From the NCBI RefSeq assembly GCF_000499785.1, contig NZ_HG726029.1, positions 1 through 64,000 of the forward strand: a DNA stretch of 64,000 nucleotides. The letters are read 5' to 3'. The notes under the pieces are model-generated. The model searched no databases and was not told where the DNA came from. It worked only from the letters and a program-made list of their open reading frames with translations. Shown one piece after another: positions 1 through 7,555 of the stretch. The stretch comes from Bacteroides neonati. Its GTDB lineage: Bacteria; Bacteroidota; Bacteroidia; Bacteroidales; Bacteroidaceae. The first letter of the stretch is position 1. Each line of letters opens with the position of its first letter. Made by a program: the position numbers and the translations under genes.

Positions 1-340
1 AGGAGTTTGGACCGTGTCTCAGTTCCAATGTGGGGGACCTTCCTCTCAGAACCCCTATCCATCGAAGACTTGGTGAGCCGTTACCTCACCAACAATCTAA
101 TGGAACGCATCCCCATCAAACACCGAAATTCTTTAATAGCAATAAGATGCCTTATCGCTATACTATCGGGTATTAATCTTTCTTTCGAAAGGCTATCCCC
201 GTGTGAATGGTAGGTTGGATACGTGTTACTCACCCGTGCGCCGGTCGTCAGCGGTATTGCTACCCTGCTACCCCTCGACTTGCATGTGTTAAGCCTGTAG
301 CTAGCGTTCATCCTGAGCCAGGATCAAACTCTTCATTGTA
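1..340 (-). rRNA. rrs: 16S rRNA, 5' portion (cut by window edge)
   Basis: The plus strand is the reverse complement of the first ~340 nt of a bacterial 16S rRNA. The universal 5' primer region (AGAGTTTGATCCTGGCTCAG on the minus strand) lies at about 314-333. The conserved segment around E. coli position 340 (ACTGAGACACGGTCCAAACT) reaches the left edge. The 5' end near 340 follows the usual Bacteroides start TACAATGAAGAG. The V1-V2 sequence is Bacteroides-like by eye; species was not assigned. The rest of the gene lies outside the window. Short open frames here on either strand are not genes. Confidence 0.97.
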
Positions 341-592
341 AAAGTATTGTTGATTGATTACTAAATTTACACTCAGTAATCAAATTCTTGCTCTGTTAGG
401 ATGTTGTAAATTTATTGACGTTTATTCAAATCCCTGTTTCATTTGTAATGAATCAAATCATTGACGGTTTTAAAATTTTACCCGAGATTCCTATCTAAAA
501 AGACAAGTCTCTCGCTCTTGTACTACTTGTATTGTTTATGTAAATCTTTCAAAGAACGCTTCTTTAAGTATGCTTCGTTTTAAAAGCGGATG
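341..592 (-). promoter_or_regulatory. rRNA leader with boxA-like site
   Basis: This is the transcribed leader between the proximal rRNA promoter and the 16S 5' end. It is AT-rich and non-coding. At about 546-558 the minus strand reads GTTCTTTGAAAGA, similar to rRNA antitermination boxA sites (TGCTCTTTAACA type). A shorter related copy (CCTTGAAAGATTGAC) occurs near 725-740, downstream of the distal promoter. The boxA reading is inference from position and resemblance. Confidence 0.4.
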
Positions 593-623
593 CAAAGGTA
601 AGACTTTATTTTTAAACATCAAA
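593..623 (-). promoter_or_regulatory. Proximal rRNA promoter (Bacteroidetes type)
   Basis: On the minus strand TTTG (620-623) is followed after 19 bp by TACCTTTG (593-600). This matches the Bacteroides primary sigma consensus TTTG-N19-21-TAnnTTTG. Transcription should begin near 587, upstream of the 16S leader. Confidence 0.75.
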
Positions 624-764
624 ACTTTTGAGAAGTTTTTTTGTTTTCTTTTTCGTCTCGTGCGCTTCTCTTGTCGTCTCTCTTGCGAAAGGAAGAAAAG
701 CCTCTGCGAGCTTTTAAACAGAATGTCAATCTTTCAAGGCTTAGCTTCTCTTGCTAAGCGGATG

Positions 765-796
765 CAAAAGTAGGCTTTTTACCCATACAAGCCAAA
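765..796 (-). promoter_or_regulatory. Distal rRNA promoter (Bacteroidetes type)
   Basis: On the minus strand TTTG (793-796) is followed after 20 bp by TACTTTTG (765-772). The bases flanking the -7 box (GCATCCGCTTA) resemble those of the proximal promoter, so the two look like a duplicated tandem pair driving the rRNA operon. Confidence 0.75.
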
Positions 797-1047
797 CTTA
801 AACACCTTTTATTTCGAATAAAAAGGAAATTAAGTTGTAATACACTGAAGCATAGATGTGTTATAAAACATAATTCAGGCAGAGGGAAAAAGGAAAGCAA
901 AGAGGGAACACATTATAATATATACGCGCGCGCGAAGGACATCCGGTAAATAACCGAAAAAGGCCTTACGTGGGTATGAAACTTTATCAAAACATGGCAC
1001 AGCTTCACCTAGGACTTAATAGTCCACGAGTCAACGGATGAAAAAAA
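797..1047. other. Intergenic stretch upstream of rRNA promoters
   Basis: No gene is seen here. The stretch contains a 16-bp alternating pyrimidine-purine tract (TATATA followed by five CG steps, 919-934). A 5-bp hairpin (GGACT/AGTCC, about 1012-1025) lies just past the end of the S41 protease gene and is too weak to call a terminator. Confidence 0.4.
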
Positions 1048-2490
1048 CTAGCGATTCCAAAAGGTGTCTCTACTATAATCAGGAGTCACAAGAACCCCAT
1101 TCGTTTGGTGCCGCTCAACTGAATTATAGACTAGTTGGTATACATCTTGCCCCGGCAGCTGCTCTTGAACAGCCGCTCTTGATGCCACACGGTTGCCCGT
1201 AATCAGTTCAATGGCTTTCTTGAGCATAAATTCATCTTCATCGCCCAACGGAAGAAGTTCATCTGTTGTATTTTGATTCCGATCAAACTCATTGCAAGGA
1301 TAATCGGCCGGCAACCCACTACTGTAATCGTAACTTGTATTGCTACTTGTGATCCGGATAATGATCGGCTGCAAAGCCCATTCGTATTCATTCTTGGCAT
1401 AATGTACCGAGCCTACATTCTTTCCCTCTGTTGTTTCTCCAATGATTGTGATATCCATGAATGGAGACAATCCATTAATAACCGCCTCCGAAGCCGAAGC
1501 TGTTGAACGACTCGTTAGTACAAACAGGCGATCTATATTCAAATGTGTCGTTGCTCCTTCACTACTAAAGTATCTTTTAGATTGCCGTCCTTTGTTATCG
1601 GTATCGATGGAAAAAATATCATTTTGATTCTTTTCGGGCACCAGTAGGCTTGCCAAGACATTTGCCGAGATCAAGTAGCCCCCTCCGTTATATCGCAAAT
1701 CAAGAACAAACTCGTTGACCCCTTGATCAACAAAACGCTTAAATGTGGCCTTCATTTGTTCATCGTACGTTCGGTCGGTATACCCGTCGGGGCCTGTTAT
1801 GAAGTGATTATAAAGTAAATATCCGATTTTACGGCCATCGATTTCTATTATTTTATCGACATATAAGGGGTTATCTTCGACTTTGCGCGAAGCAACCAGC
1901 GAAACTTGCTTGTAGTTCTCGACATCTCGCGGATTAGTGGCGACGGTTAGGGTCAACCCTCCTCCTCTTAATAGGTTGGAATACTGAGTTAAATTATTAT
2001 TTTTCCCATTAAATCCCACAATCCAGTCGCCCCGCTTTAGACCGATCGCTTGAGCCGGACTATTGGGTAGCACATACAGCACTCTGACCCAATAATAACC
2101 AAGCGGTTGATTATTCGAGTCTGTAATGACATAGGCCGTAAACTCCATCCCATACGTATCTTCCTGATCAATCGAAGTTCGGGTAGCTGTATAATCTTTA
2201 TTCTTCTCAATATACGAATAATAATGGTGGGACCCGCCTCTTGTCTTTCCATCTTTCAGGGTCAGCAGTGAACGAAAAAAGTCTTCGGCCCCTGCCGAGT
2301 AGTTAAGCTTGTTTGCAGCAGGTATCTCCGTATTCCAAAGGTAGTTATCTCTCATTGTTGTTTCAATCCACTGAATGACAGCAGACTTTTTCCCTGCAAC
2401 TTCAATGGTCTTTTCATCCTCTTTTTGACAAGCCATCAACAACAAAACCAATGTGATTATTCCGATTGCAACTCCATAGTTCTTTTTCAT
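1048..2490 (-). CDS. S41 family C-terminal-processing-type peptidase, lipoprotein
   Basis: This 480-residue protein starts with a lipoprotein signal (hydrophobic run ending in LLLMAC, predicted lipidated Cys21), so it should sit in the cell envelope. A PDZ-like domain lies around residues 110-200 (LKRGDWIVGFNGK). The S41 protease domain follows, with the conserved LDLRYNGGG segment near 263-271 and the nucleophile region TASASEAVING near 330-340. This family cleaves or trims envelope proteins through a Ser/Lys mechanism; the substrate here is unknown. It follows the TPR gene at 2507-3196 by 16 bp on the same strand, so the two are probably co-transcribed. Family call is firm; the role is not known. 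Confidence 0.88.
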   Translation of the reverse strand: MKKNYGVAIGIITLVLLLMACQKEDEKTIEVAGKKSAVIQWIETTMRDNYLWNTEIPAANKLNYSAGAEDFFRSLLTLKDGKTRGGSHHYYSYIEKNKDYTATRTSIDQEDTYGMEFTAYVITDSNNQPLGYYWVRVLYVLPNSPAQAIGLKRGDWIVGFNGKNNNLTQYSNLLRGGGLTLTVATNPRDVENYKQVSLVASRKVEDNPLYVDKIIEIDGRKIGYLLYNHFITGPDGYTDRTYDEQMKATFKRFVDQGVNEFVLDLRYNGGGYLISANVLASLLVPEKNQNDIFSIDTDNKGRQSKRYFSSEGATTHLNIDRLFVLTSRSTASASEAVINGLSPFMDITIIGETTEGKNVGSVHYAKNEYEWALQPIIIRITSSNTSYDYSSGLPADYPCNEFDRNQNTTDELLPLGDEDEFMLKKAIELITGNRVASRAAVQEQLPGQDVYQLVYNSVERHQTNGVLVTPDYSRDTFWNR

Positions 2491-2506
2491 AGCGACTTTA
2501 TTAAAG

Positions 2507-3196
2507 TTAACGATTTACTTCGATCTCTATTAATTTGATTTTATTCAATGTCTTCTGTGCCTCGGTCGATGGAAATTGCTGAATAACATTCTGCAGGTAT
2601 TCTTTTGCCTTGCTGTATCCGTTGGACAGCACCCTGCTCAATCCATCTTTGTAACGGGCATACTGCATCCGTGTAGGAGCATTTAGTTTCTTAAAATCGG
2701 TATCCAATTGCTTCTTCTCCTGTTCGGCTTTGAGATAAAGGTAGTTTCCGATAAAGATGTTGGCAGCCAAGTTATTCGCATCCAATTGGAGTATTTTCTC
2801 ATAGGCTTCCAATGCATCATCTTCGCGTCCGCGACAAACTTCGGTCTCGGCATATCCGGCAAGAAACGTTACGTCATTCGGGGTCTTTTGAAGCAGTTCT
2901 CTGTAAAACAAATAAGCCTTATCGTAATTTCTCGACTTTTTATAATACAAAGCCAACTTCTGTGCTAACTTCACACAAACGGGACTGTTTTTATCGACCT
3001 GAGTCCAATAATACATTTCCGATTTATCGGGATTCGCGTTAATAGCCTGAGTAAATAGCGAAACGGCTTGTTCCTCTTGCCCGGCAGATAATGTCACCGA
3101 CACTTTTTGCAACAAAACATCTGCCGATTGTGCAGAGAGCATAAACGGAAAGGAAAGGAGACAAAAAAGTACTGGCATCAAGATCTTCATCCTCAT
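2507..3196 (-). CDS. Exported tetratricopeptide-repeat protein
   Basis: The 229-residue product has a signal peptide (MRMKILMPVLF..., cleavage near LSAQS) and then helical repeats of TPR type, for example around residues 90-155 (AYLFYRELLQKTPNDVTFLAGYA, given in part) with alternating small and aromatic residues. TPR proteins act as binding scaffolds, so a role in an envelope complex is likely but unspecified. A -7-like box (3231-3238) lies 35 bp upstream. The S41 protease gene follows within 16 bp. A start at Met3 is equally possible. Confidence 0.75.
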   Translation of the reverse strand: MRMKILMPVLFCLLSFPFMLSAQSADVLLQKVSVTLSAGQEEQAVSLFTQAINANPDKSEMYYWTQVDKNSPVCVKLAQKLALYYKKSRNYDKAYLFYRELLQKTPNDVTFLAGYAETEVCRGREDDALEAYEKILQLDANNLAANIFIGNYLYLKAEQEKKQLDTDFKKLNAPTRMQYARYKDGLSRVLSNGYSKAKEYLQNVIQQFPSTEAQKTLNKIKLIEIEVNR

Positions 3197-3230
3197 ATTC
3201 GCGATTAAATTAGGTCCTCACAAAGATAAT

Positions 3231-3238
3231 GAAAATCT
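3231..3238 (-). promoter_or_regulatory. Putative -7 element for TPR/S41 operon
   Basis: The minus strand reads TATCTTTG, matching TAnnTTTG, about 35 bp upstream of the TPR start codon. No TTTG is found at the expected -33 spacing, so the call rests on the -7 box alone. Confidence 0.4.
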
Positions 3239-3609
3239 TCACTCAAAGTTCGCTATCTTGCTATTATATAGGATTATTTCGCAAATATTTTCAATTATAT
3301 AAAGAGAAAAAACGCAATCGCCATATCGGATGACAATATCAAGAAAGTTTCTTCTCCCCGTGGCTTGGGCGAGGCGTATGGTGTATAGGTAATCATACGG
3401 CTCCTGTGCAGCAGCCACGATCACCTCCCCATACGCTATCCGTTCACCTTCACCGAAGTAAAAGAAAAAAAGTGTAATGGATACATTTAACCGTATCATG
3501 TCATAAAAAACAACATTCATCCTACCATTTAGAACCATAATGAGAGATGAAACCCTTCATTTAGCCCCACATTTTCAGTTCATCGGATGAAAATCCGAAA
3601 ATTATCACT
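3239..3609. other. Divergent intergenic region without a recognised gene
   Basis: This AT-rich region separates the minus-strand TPR gene from pyrH. A 99-codon open frame on the minus strand (3239-3538) has no recognisable domain and lies where the TPR gene promoter should be. It was not accepted as a gene. Confidence 0.5.
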
Positions 3610-3617
3610 TACCTTTG
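3610..3617 (+). promoter_or_regulatory. -7 element for pyrH
   Basis: TACCTTTG matches TAnnTTTG and is followed by GC as in many Bacteroides promoters. It lies 25 bp upstream of the chosen pyrH ATG. The -33 element is not clear. The box argues against a start at 3615, which would fall inside the promoter. Confidence 0.6.
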
Positions 3618-3641
3618 CAGAAACAATTAATAACCCACTAT

Positions 3642-4352
3642 ATGGCAAAATATAAACGAATTCTATTGAAGCTCAGCGGTGAGAGCTTGATGGGAGAGAA
3701 ACAATACGGCATCGACGAAAAGCGCTTGGCCGAATATGCCGCACAAATCAAAGAGATTCATGCACAAGGAGTACAAATCGGCATCGTTATCGGTGGTGGT
3801 AATATCTTTCGCGGACTAAGCGGAGCCAACAAAGGGTTCGACCGTGTAAAAGGCGACCAGATGGGTATGTTGGCAACGGTTATCAACAGCCTTGCCCTGA
3901 GTTCGGCTCTGGTAGCCGACGGAGTGAAAGCCCGCGTACTAACGGCCATTCGCATGGAGCCCATCGGTGAGTTTTACAGCAAGTGGAAAGCCATCGAATG
4001 CATGGAGGCAGGCGAAGTAGTGATCATGTCGGCCGGCACGGGCAACCCGTTCTTTACCACCGACACCGGTTCGTCGTTGCGAGGTATCGAGATCGAAGCC
4101 GACGTTATGCTCAAAGGCACCCGCGTAGACGGCATCTATACAGCCGACCCGGAGAAAGACCCCACGGCTACGAAGTTTGACGAGATTACGTACGACGAAG
4201 TATTGAAGCGAGGCCTCAAGGTAATGGACTTAACCGCTACCTGTATGTGTAAAGAAAATAACCTGCCGATTGTCGTTTTCGATATGGATACGGTAGGCAA
4301 TTTGAAAAAAGTAATCGTAGGCGAAGAAATAGGCACATTGGTGCATAACTAA
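3642..4352 (+). CDS. pyrH: Uridylate kinase (UMP kinase)
   Basis: PyrH phosphorylates UMP to UDP with ATP in pyrimidine nucleotide synthesis, as a cytoplasmic hexamer. The amino-acid-kinase fold is clear. The N-terminal KYKRILLKLSGESLMG holds the phosphate-binding lysine, followed by GIVIGGGNIFRG, then DQMGMLAT, and the C-terminal nucleotide-binding GTRVDGIYTADPEKDP. The 236-residue length matches the family. The frame is open up to 3615, but Met at 3642 gives the canonical MAKYKRILLKLSGE start and leaves a short leader behind the promoter box. A strong hairpin follows the stop codon. frr lies next on the same strand with its own promoter. Confidence 0.97.
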   Translation: MAKYKRILLKLSGESLMGEKQYGIDEKRLAEYAAQIKEIHAQGVQIGIVIGGGNIFRGLSGANKGFDRVKGDQMGMLATVINSLALSSALVADGVKARVLTAIRMEPIGEFYSKWKAIECMEAGEVVIMSAGTGNPFFTTDTGSSLRGIEIEADVMLKGTRVDGIYTADPEKDPTATKFDEITYDEVLKRGLKVMDLTATCMCKENNLPIVVFDMDTVGNLKKVIVGEEIGTLVHN

Positions 4353-4372
4353 CCCATCCGTCATTCCATAAA

Positions 4373-4417
4373 CAGCCCGACAAGGATAGCAATGCATTCG
4401 CTATCCTTGTCGGGCTG
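4373..4417 (+). terminator. Hairpin terminator after pyrH
   Basis: A perfect 18-bp inverted repeat (CAGCCCGACAAGGATAGC, 4373-4390, and its complement 4400-4417) with a 9-nt loop begins 20 bp after the pyrH stop. No long T-run follows, but stem strength and position fit transcription termination. Confidence 0.75.
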
Positions 4418-4547
4418 CTTCATATCGGGCATCACAAACCATCCCTGCCTGCATGAACGGAGATGATAGTATTTACAACTGCTTTTCGTCCGAAACCTAA
4501 CGCTTCTTCACCTATTAATTATCTTCATTTCTTTAAGAGTTTTAGTT

Positions 4548-4635
4548 GTCGTCTTGCAATGCGACCATTGTCGGCTTGCATACCGACAATGGTCGCGTTG
4601 CAAGACGACAATAATCGTACTACAAGCCGATGATT
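4548..4635. repeat. Array A: four 22-bp palindromic units
   Basis: Four consecutive 22-bp units start at 4548, 4570, 4592 and 4614. Each has a palindromic core of the form GTCGnnTTGCAnnnCGAC followed by a 4-bp spacer such as AATG. The fourth is diverged (ATCG...CGAT). The first three together also form a 29-bp stem (4546-4574 with 4583-4611, one G-T wobble) around an 8-nt loop. It lies between the pyrH terminator and the frr promoter. Function is unknown; protein-binding sites or a structured RNA are both possible. Confidence 0.85.
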
Positions 4636-4823
4636 AAAATAACAAATAGAAACCGGTTAGCAAACAGAAGAAGAAAAGATAACTCATAGATAGCTTGCTG
4701 CTAAGTTACCTATAAGATACATCGGAGGCTATACCACGCTGCGTAATAAAGTTATGAACAGAGTTATCAACAGGTATCGCATAAACCCTTAATTCGTTTA
4801 AACGCTAACTTCTCGGGCGTTTT

Positions 4824-4855
4824 ATTGCAAATAATCAAAAAATGAGCTACTTTTG
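4824..4855 (+). promoter_or_regulatory. Promoter of frr-rsgA
   Basis: ATTG (4824-4827) is followed after 20 bp by TACTTTTG (4848-4855), close to the Bacteroidetes consensus. Transcription should start near 4861. The upstream in-frame ATG at 4842 would lie inside this promoter, which supports the frr start at 4893. Confidence 0.7.
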
Positions 4856-4892
4856 TTTGACATTAAAGAAAGTAATTAAAAACATAGAAAAT

Positions 4893-5453
4893 ATGGTAGA
4901 CGTAAAGACTTGTATCGACAGCTCACAAGAGAAAATGGATATGGCCATTATGTATCTGGAGGAATCATTGGCACACATCCGTGCCGGCAAAGCAAGCCCT
5001 CGATTGCTGGATGGAATCCGTGTAGATTCTTACGGAAGCATGGTGCCGCTTAGCAACGTGGCAGCCATCAATACGCCCGATGCACGCAGCATTGTAATCA
5101 AACCTTGGGACAAAGGAATGTTCCGCCCCATCGAGAAAGCCATCATCGATTCGGACCTCGGTATTATGCCCGAAAACAATGGTGAGATGATCCGTATCGG
5201 CATCCCTCCCCTAACCGAAGAGCGACGCAAGCAACTGGCCAAACAATGTAAAGCCGAAGGCGAAACAGCCAAAGTAAGTGTGCGCAATGCACGCCGCGAT
5301 GGTATCGATGCACTCAAGAAAGCAGTCAAAGACGGCCTGGCCGAAGACGAGCAGAAGAATGCCGAAGCCAAATTGCAGAAGATTCATGATAAGTACATCA
5401 AACAAATTGATGAAATGCTGGCCGAAAAGGACAAAGAAATCATGACAGTATAA
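4893..5453 (+). CDS. frr: Ribosome recycling factor
   Basis: RRF works with EF-G to split the ribosome after termination. The 186-residue product has the family's usual length and signature segments: LAHIRAGKASPRLLDGIRV near the N-terminus (helix of the three-helix bundle), SIVIKPWDKGMF, and the C-terminal KDGLAEDEQKNAEAKLQKIHDKY helix (given in part). The ATG at 4893 was preferred to 4842 because the latter lies in the promoter and adds a non-homologous extension. rsgA starts 4 bp after the stop, so the genes form an operon. Confidence 0.97.
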   Translation: MVDVKTCIDSSQEKMDMAIMYLEESLAHIRAGKASPRLLDGIRVDSYGSMVPLSNVAAINTPDARSIVIKPWDKGMFRPIEKAIIDSDLGIMPENNGEMIRIGIPPLTEERRKQLAKQCKAEGETAKVSVRNARRDGIDALKKAVKDGLAEDEQKNAEAKLQKIHDKYIKQIDEMLAEKDKEIMTV

Positions 5454-5457
5454 GCGT

Positions 5458-6390
5458 ATGCACGGATTAGTAATCAAAAACACCGGCAGCTGGTATCAGG
5501 TGAAAACCGATGACGGGCGCTTTATCGAATGCAAGATAAAAGGAAACTTTCGTCTGAAAGATATCAAAAGCACCAACCCCATTGCGGTGGGCGATCGTGT
5601 TCAGATTATTATCAATCAAGAAGGTACGGCCTTCATCAACGAAATAGAAGATCGGAAGAACTACATTGTGCGTCGTTCTTCCAATCTTTCTAAACAATCG
5701 CACATTCTTGCTGCTAACCTCGACCAGTGCTTGCTGGTGGTTACGGTAAACTATCCCGAAACTTCGACTATCTTTATCGACCGTTTTCTCGCTTCGGCAG
5801 AGGCTTATCGCGTACCGGTGAAACTGGTATTCAACAAGGTCGACGCTTACAACGAAGAGGAGCGTCACTACCTGCAAAGCCTCATCAAACTTTATACGCA
5901 TATCGGCTATCCCTGCTTCGCCATCTCTGCCAAAACGGGCGAAGGAATCGAACAGATTATGGAGGAGCTCAAAGGACGTGTTACCCTCTTCTCGGGACAC
6001 TCGGGCGTGGGCAAATCGACCCTTATCAATACATTGCTGCCGGGGCACGAGATAAAGACCGCCAACATCTCGTCTTATCACAACAAGGGGATGCACACCA
6101 CCACCTTCTCGGAGATGTTTCCCGTAGCAGGCGATGGCTATATCATCGACACACCGGGCATCAAAGGGTTTGGTACGTTCGACATGGAAGAGGAAGAGAT
6201 CGGGCATTATTTTTTGGAAATATTCAAGACATCGGCTCACTGCAAATACAACAATTGCACCCACCGCCACGAACCGGGCTGTGCCGTGCGACAGGCTGTA
6301 GAAGAGCATTATATTAGCGAATCGCGCTACACCTCTTATTTAAATATGCTCGAAGACAAAGAGGAGGGAAAATACAGATCGGGACATTAA
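5458..6390 (+). CDS. rsgA: Ribosome small-subunit-dependent GTPase A
   Basis: RsgA is a circularly permuted GTPase that assists late 30S maturation. The order is typical: N-terminal OB domain (residues 1-75), then G4 (NKVD 126-129), the P-loop GHSGVGKST (180-188), switch I region HTTTF near 213 and G3 DTPG (231-234). A C-terminal zinc knuckle has Cys262, Cys267, His269 and Cys275. The length of 310 residues is normal. It follows frr by 4 bp. The next gene on this strand begins 70 bp downstream after an inverted repeat. Confidence 0.96.
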   Translation: MHGLVIKNTGSWYQVKTDDGRFIECKIKGNFRLKDIKSTNPIAVGDRVQIIINQEGTAFINEIEDRKNYIVRRSSNLSKQSHILAANLDQCLLVVTVNYPETSTIFIDRFLASAEAYRVPVKLVFNKVDAYNEEERHYLQSLIKLYTHIGYPCFAISAKTGEGIEQIMEELKGRVTLFSGHSGVGKSTLINTLLPGHEIKTANISSYHNKGMHTTTFSEMFPVAGDGYIIDTPGIKGFGTFDMEEEEIGHYFLEIFKTSAHCKYNNCTHRHEPGCAVRQAVEEHYISESRYTSYLNMLEDKEEGKYRSGH

Positions 6391-6423
6391 TTGACAATCG
6401 CCATTAAACCTTTTCAATAAACG

Positions 6424-6454
6424 GTAGTCTAACCTATAACGGAAATTAGACTAC
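6424..6454 (+). promoter_or_regulatory. Inverted repeat before the efflux operon
   Basis: GTAGTCTAA (6424-6432) and TTAGACTAC (6446-6454) are perfect 9-bp inverted arms separated by 13 bp, ending 6 bp before the ATG of the efflux adaptor. The symmetry suits a dimeric repressor operator (TetR or MarR type) or an RNA hairpin covering the ribosome-binding region. No regulator gene lies nearby and no clear -7 box was found, so the role is inference. Confidence 0.5.
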
Positions 6455-6460
6455 TATACC

Positions 6461-7543
6461 ATGGACAAAAGAATAAAATGGAGCATCATTGTATTATTGG
6501 GTGCCGGACTAACCGGTTGGGGCATCTATTCGCAACTTCCCAAAGAGAATAAAGAGTTGGCAGCCGCCGACCGGGTGATGACGGGCAATCGCAACGGTAA
6601 GAAAGTCTTGAATGTAAACGCCCGTATCATTAAACCGCAATTATTGACCGATGAGATTCAAATCAGCGGTAGTCTGCTGCCCGATGAAGAGGTCGATCTA
6701 TCGTTCGAGACATCGGGAAAGGTCGTTGAGATAAACTTCGAAGAGGGTAGCGCCGTTAAGAAAGGGCAACTTCTCGCCAAGGTAAACGACCGGCACCTAC
6801 AAGCTCAACTGCAACGATTGGTATCGCAACTAAAACTGGCCGAAGACCGTGTGTTTAGGCAGAACGCCTTGCTCGAACGCGATGCCGTAAGTAAGGAAGC
6901 CTACGAACAGGTTAAAACAGACTTGGCCACCCTCCAAGCCGATATCGAAATAATCAAAGCCAATATAGCACTAACCGAACTCCGCGCACCCTTCGATGGG
7001 GTGATCGGGTTGCGACAGGTGAGCGTGGGTACGTATGCTTCGCCTACCACCATCGTGGCCAAACTCACCAAAGTATCGCCCTTGAAGATAGAGTTTGGTG
7101 TACCCGAACGGTACGCCAATCAAGTAAGAAAGGGCACGAACCTCACATTCAGTATGCCCGGCGAACTGAATACCTTCCACGCCAAGGTGTATGCGCTGGA
7201 GTCGCGCGTAGATCAAGATACGCGCACGCTATCCATCCGAGCACTCTACCCCAATGCCAACGGAGCGGTATTGCCCGGACGATATGCCAGCATACAGCTA
7301 AAGAAGGACGAAATAGCAAACGCCATTGCCGTGCCTTCCGAAGCCATCGTGCCCGAACTGGGAAAAGACAAGATATTCCTCTACCAATCGGGAAAGGCAC
7401 AACCGGTAGAAATAACGAGCGGTATCCGTACCGAATCTCAGGTGCAGGTCGTGAAAGGACTATCCGTTGGCGATACCATTATCGTATCGGGCACCTTGCA
7501 ACTACGCACCGGACTACCTGTAACACTCGATCATATTGATTAA
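6461..7543 (+). CDS. RND efflux periplasmic adaptor subunit
   Basis: This is a membrane-fusion protein of the AcrA/MexA class linking an inner-membrane RND pump to an outer-membrane channel. It has an N-terminal membrane anchor (IIVLLGAGLTGWGIY, about 9-23). A lipoyl half-motif follows (VDLSFETSGKVVEINFEEG), then an alpha-helical hairpin of about 60 residues, the second lipoyl half (TELRAPFDGVIGLRQVSVG) and the beta-barrel and membrane-proximal domains. At 360 residues it is family length. The RND pump starts 12 bp downstream and the TolC-type channel follows, giving a complete tripartite system. Substrates cannot be read from the sequence. Confidence 0.93.
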   Translation: MDKRIKWSIIVLLGAGLTGWGIYSQLPKENKELAAADRVMTGNRNGKKVLNVNARIIKPQLLTDEIQISGSLLPDEEVDLSFETSGKVVEINFEEGSAVKKGQLLAKVNDRHLQAQLQRLVSQLKLAEDRVFRQNALLERDAVSKEAYEQVKTDLATLQADIEIIKANIALTELRAPFDGVIGLRQVSVGTYASPTTIVAKLTKVSPLKIEFGVPERYANQVRKGTNLTFSMPGELNTFHAKVYALESRVDQDTRTLSIRALYPNANGAVLPGRYASIQLKKDEIANAIAVPSEAIVPELGKDKIFLYQSGKAQPVEITSGIRTESQVQVVKGLSVGDTIIVSGTLQLRTGLPVTLDHID

Positions 7544-7555
7544 TACCCGTACCTC

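Noticed and set aside
7..311. Open frames on both strands within the first 311 bases
   Set aside because: They lie inside the 16S rRNA gene and have no protein-like features.
3239..3538. 99-codon minus-strand frame between TPR gene and pyrH
   Set aside because: No recognisable domain or signal, and it occupies the likely upstream region of the TPR gene; composition looks like non-coding AT-rich DNA.
4353..4892. A small gene between pyrH and frr
   Set aside because: The stretch holds a terminator, array A and the frr promoter; no frame of useful length or protein-like composition is present.
5467..6309. 280-codon frame opposite rsgA, and other long antisense frames (for example 8231-9100, 32707-33669, 34969-35604, 37238-38260)
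   Set aside because: They are shadows of well-supported genes on the plus strand and have the typical Arg/His/Val-rich composition of antisense frames in GC-richer coding DNA.
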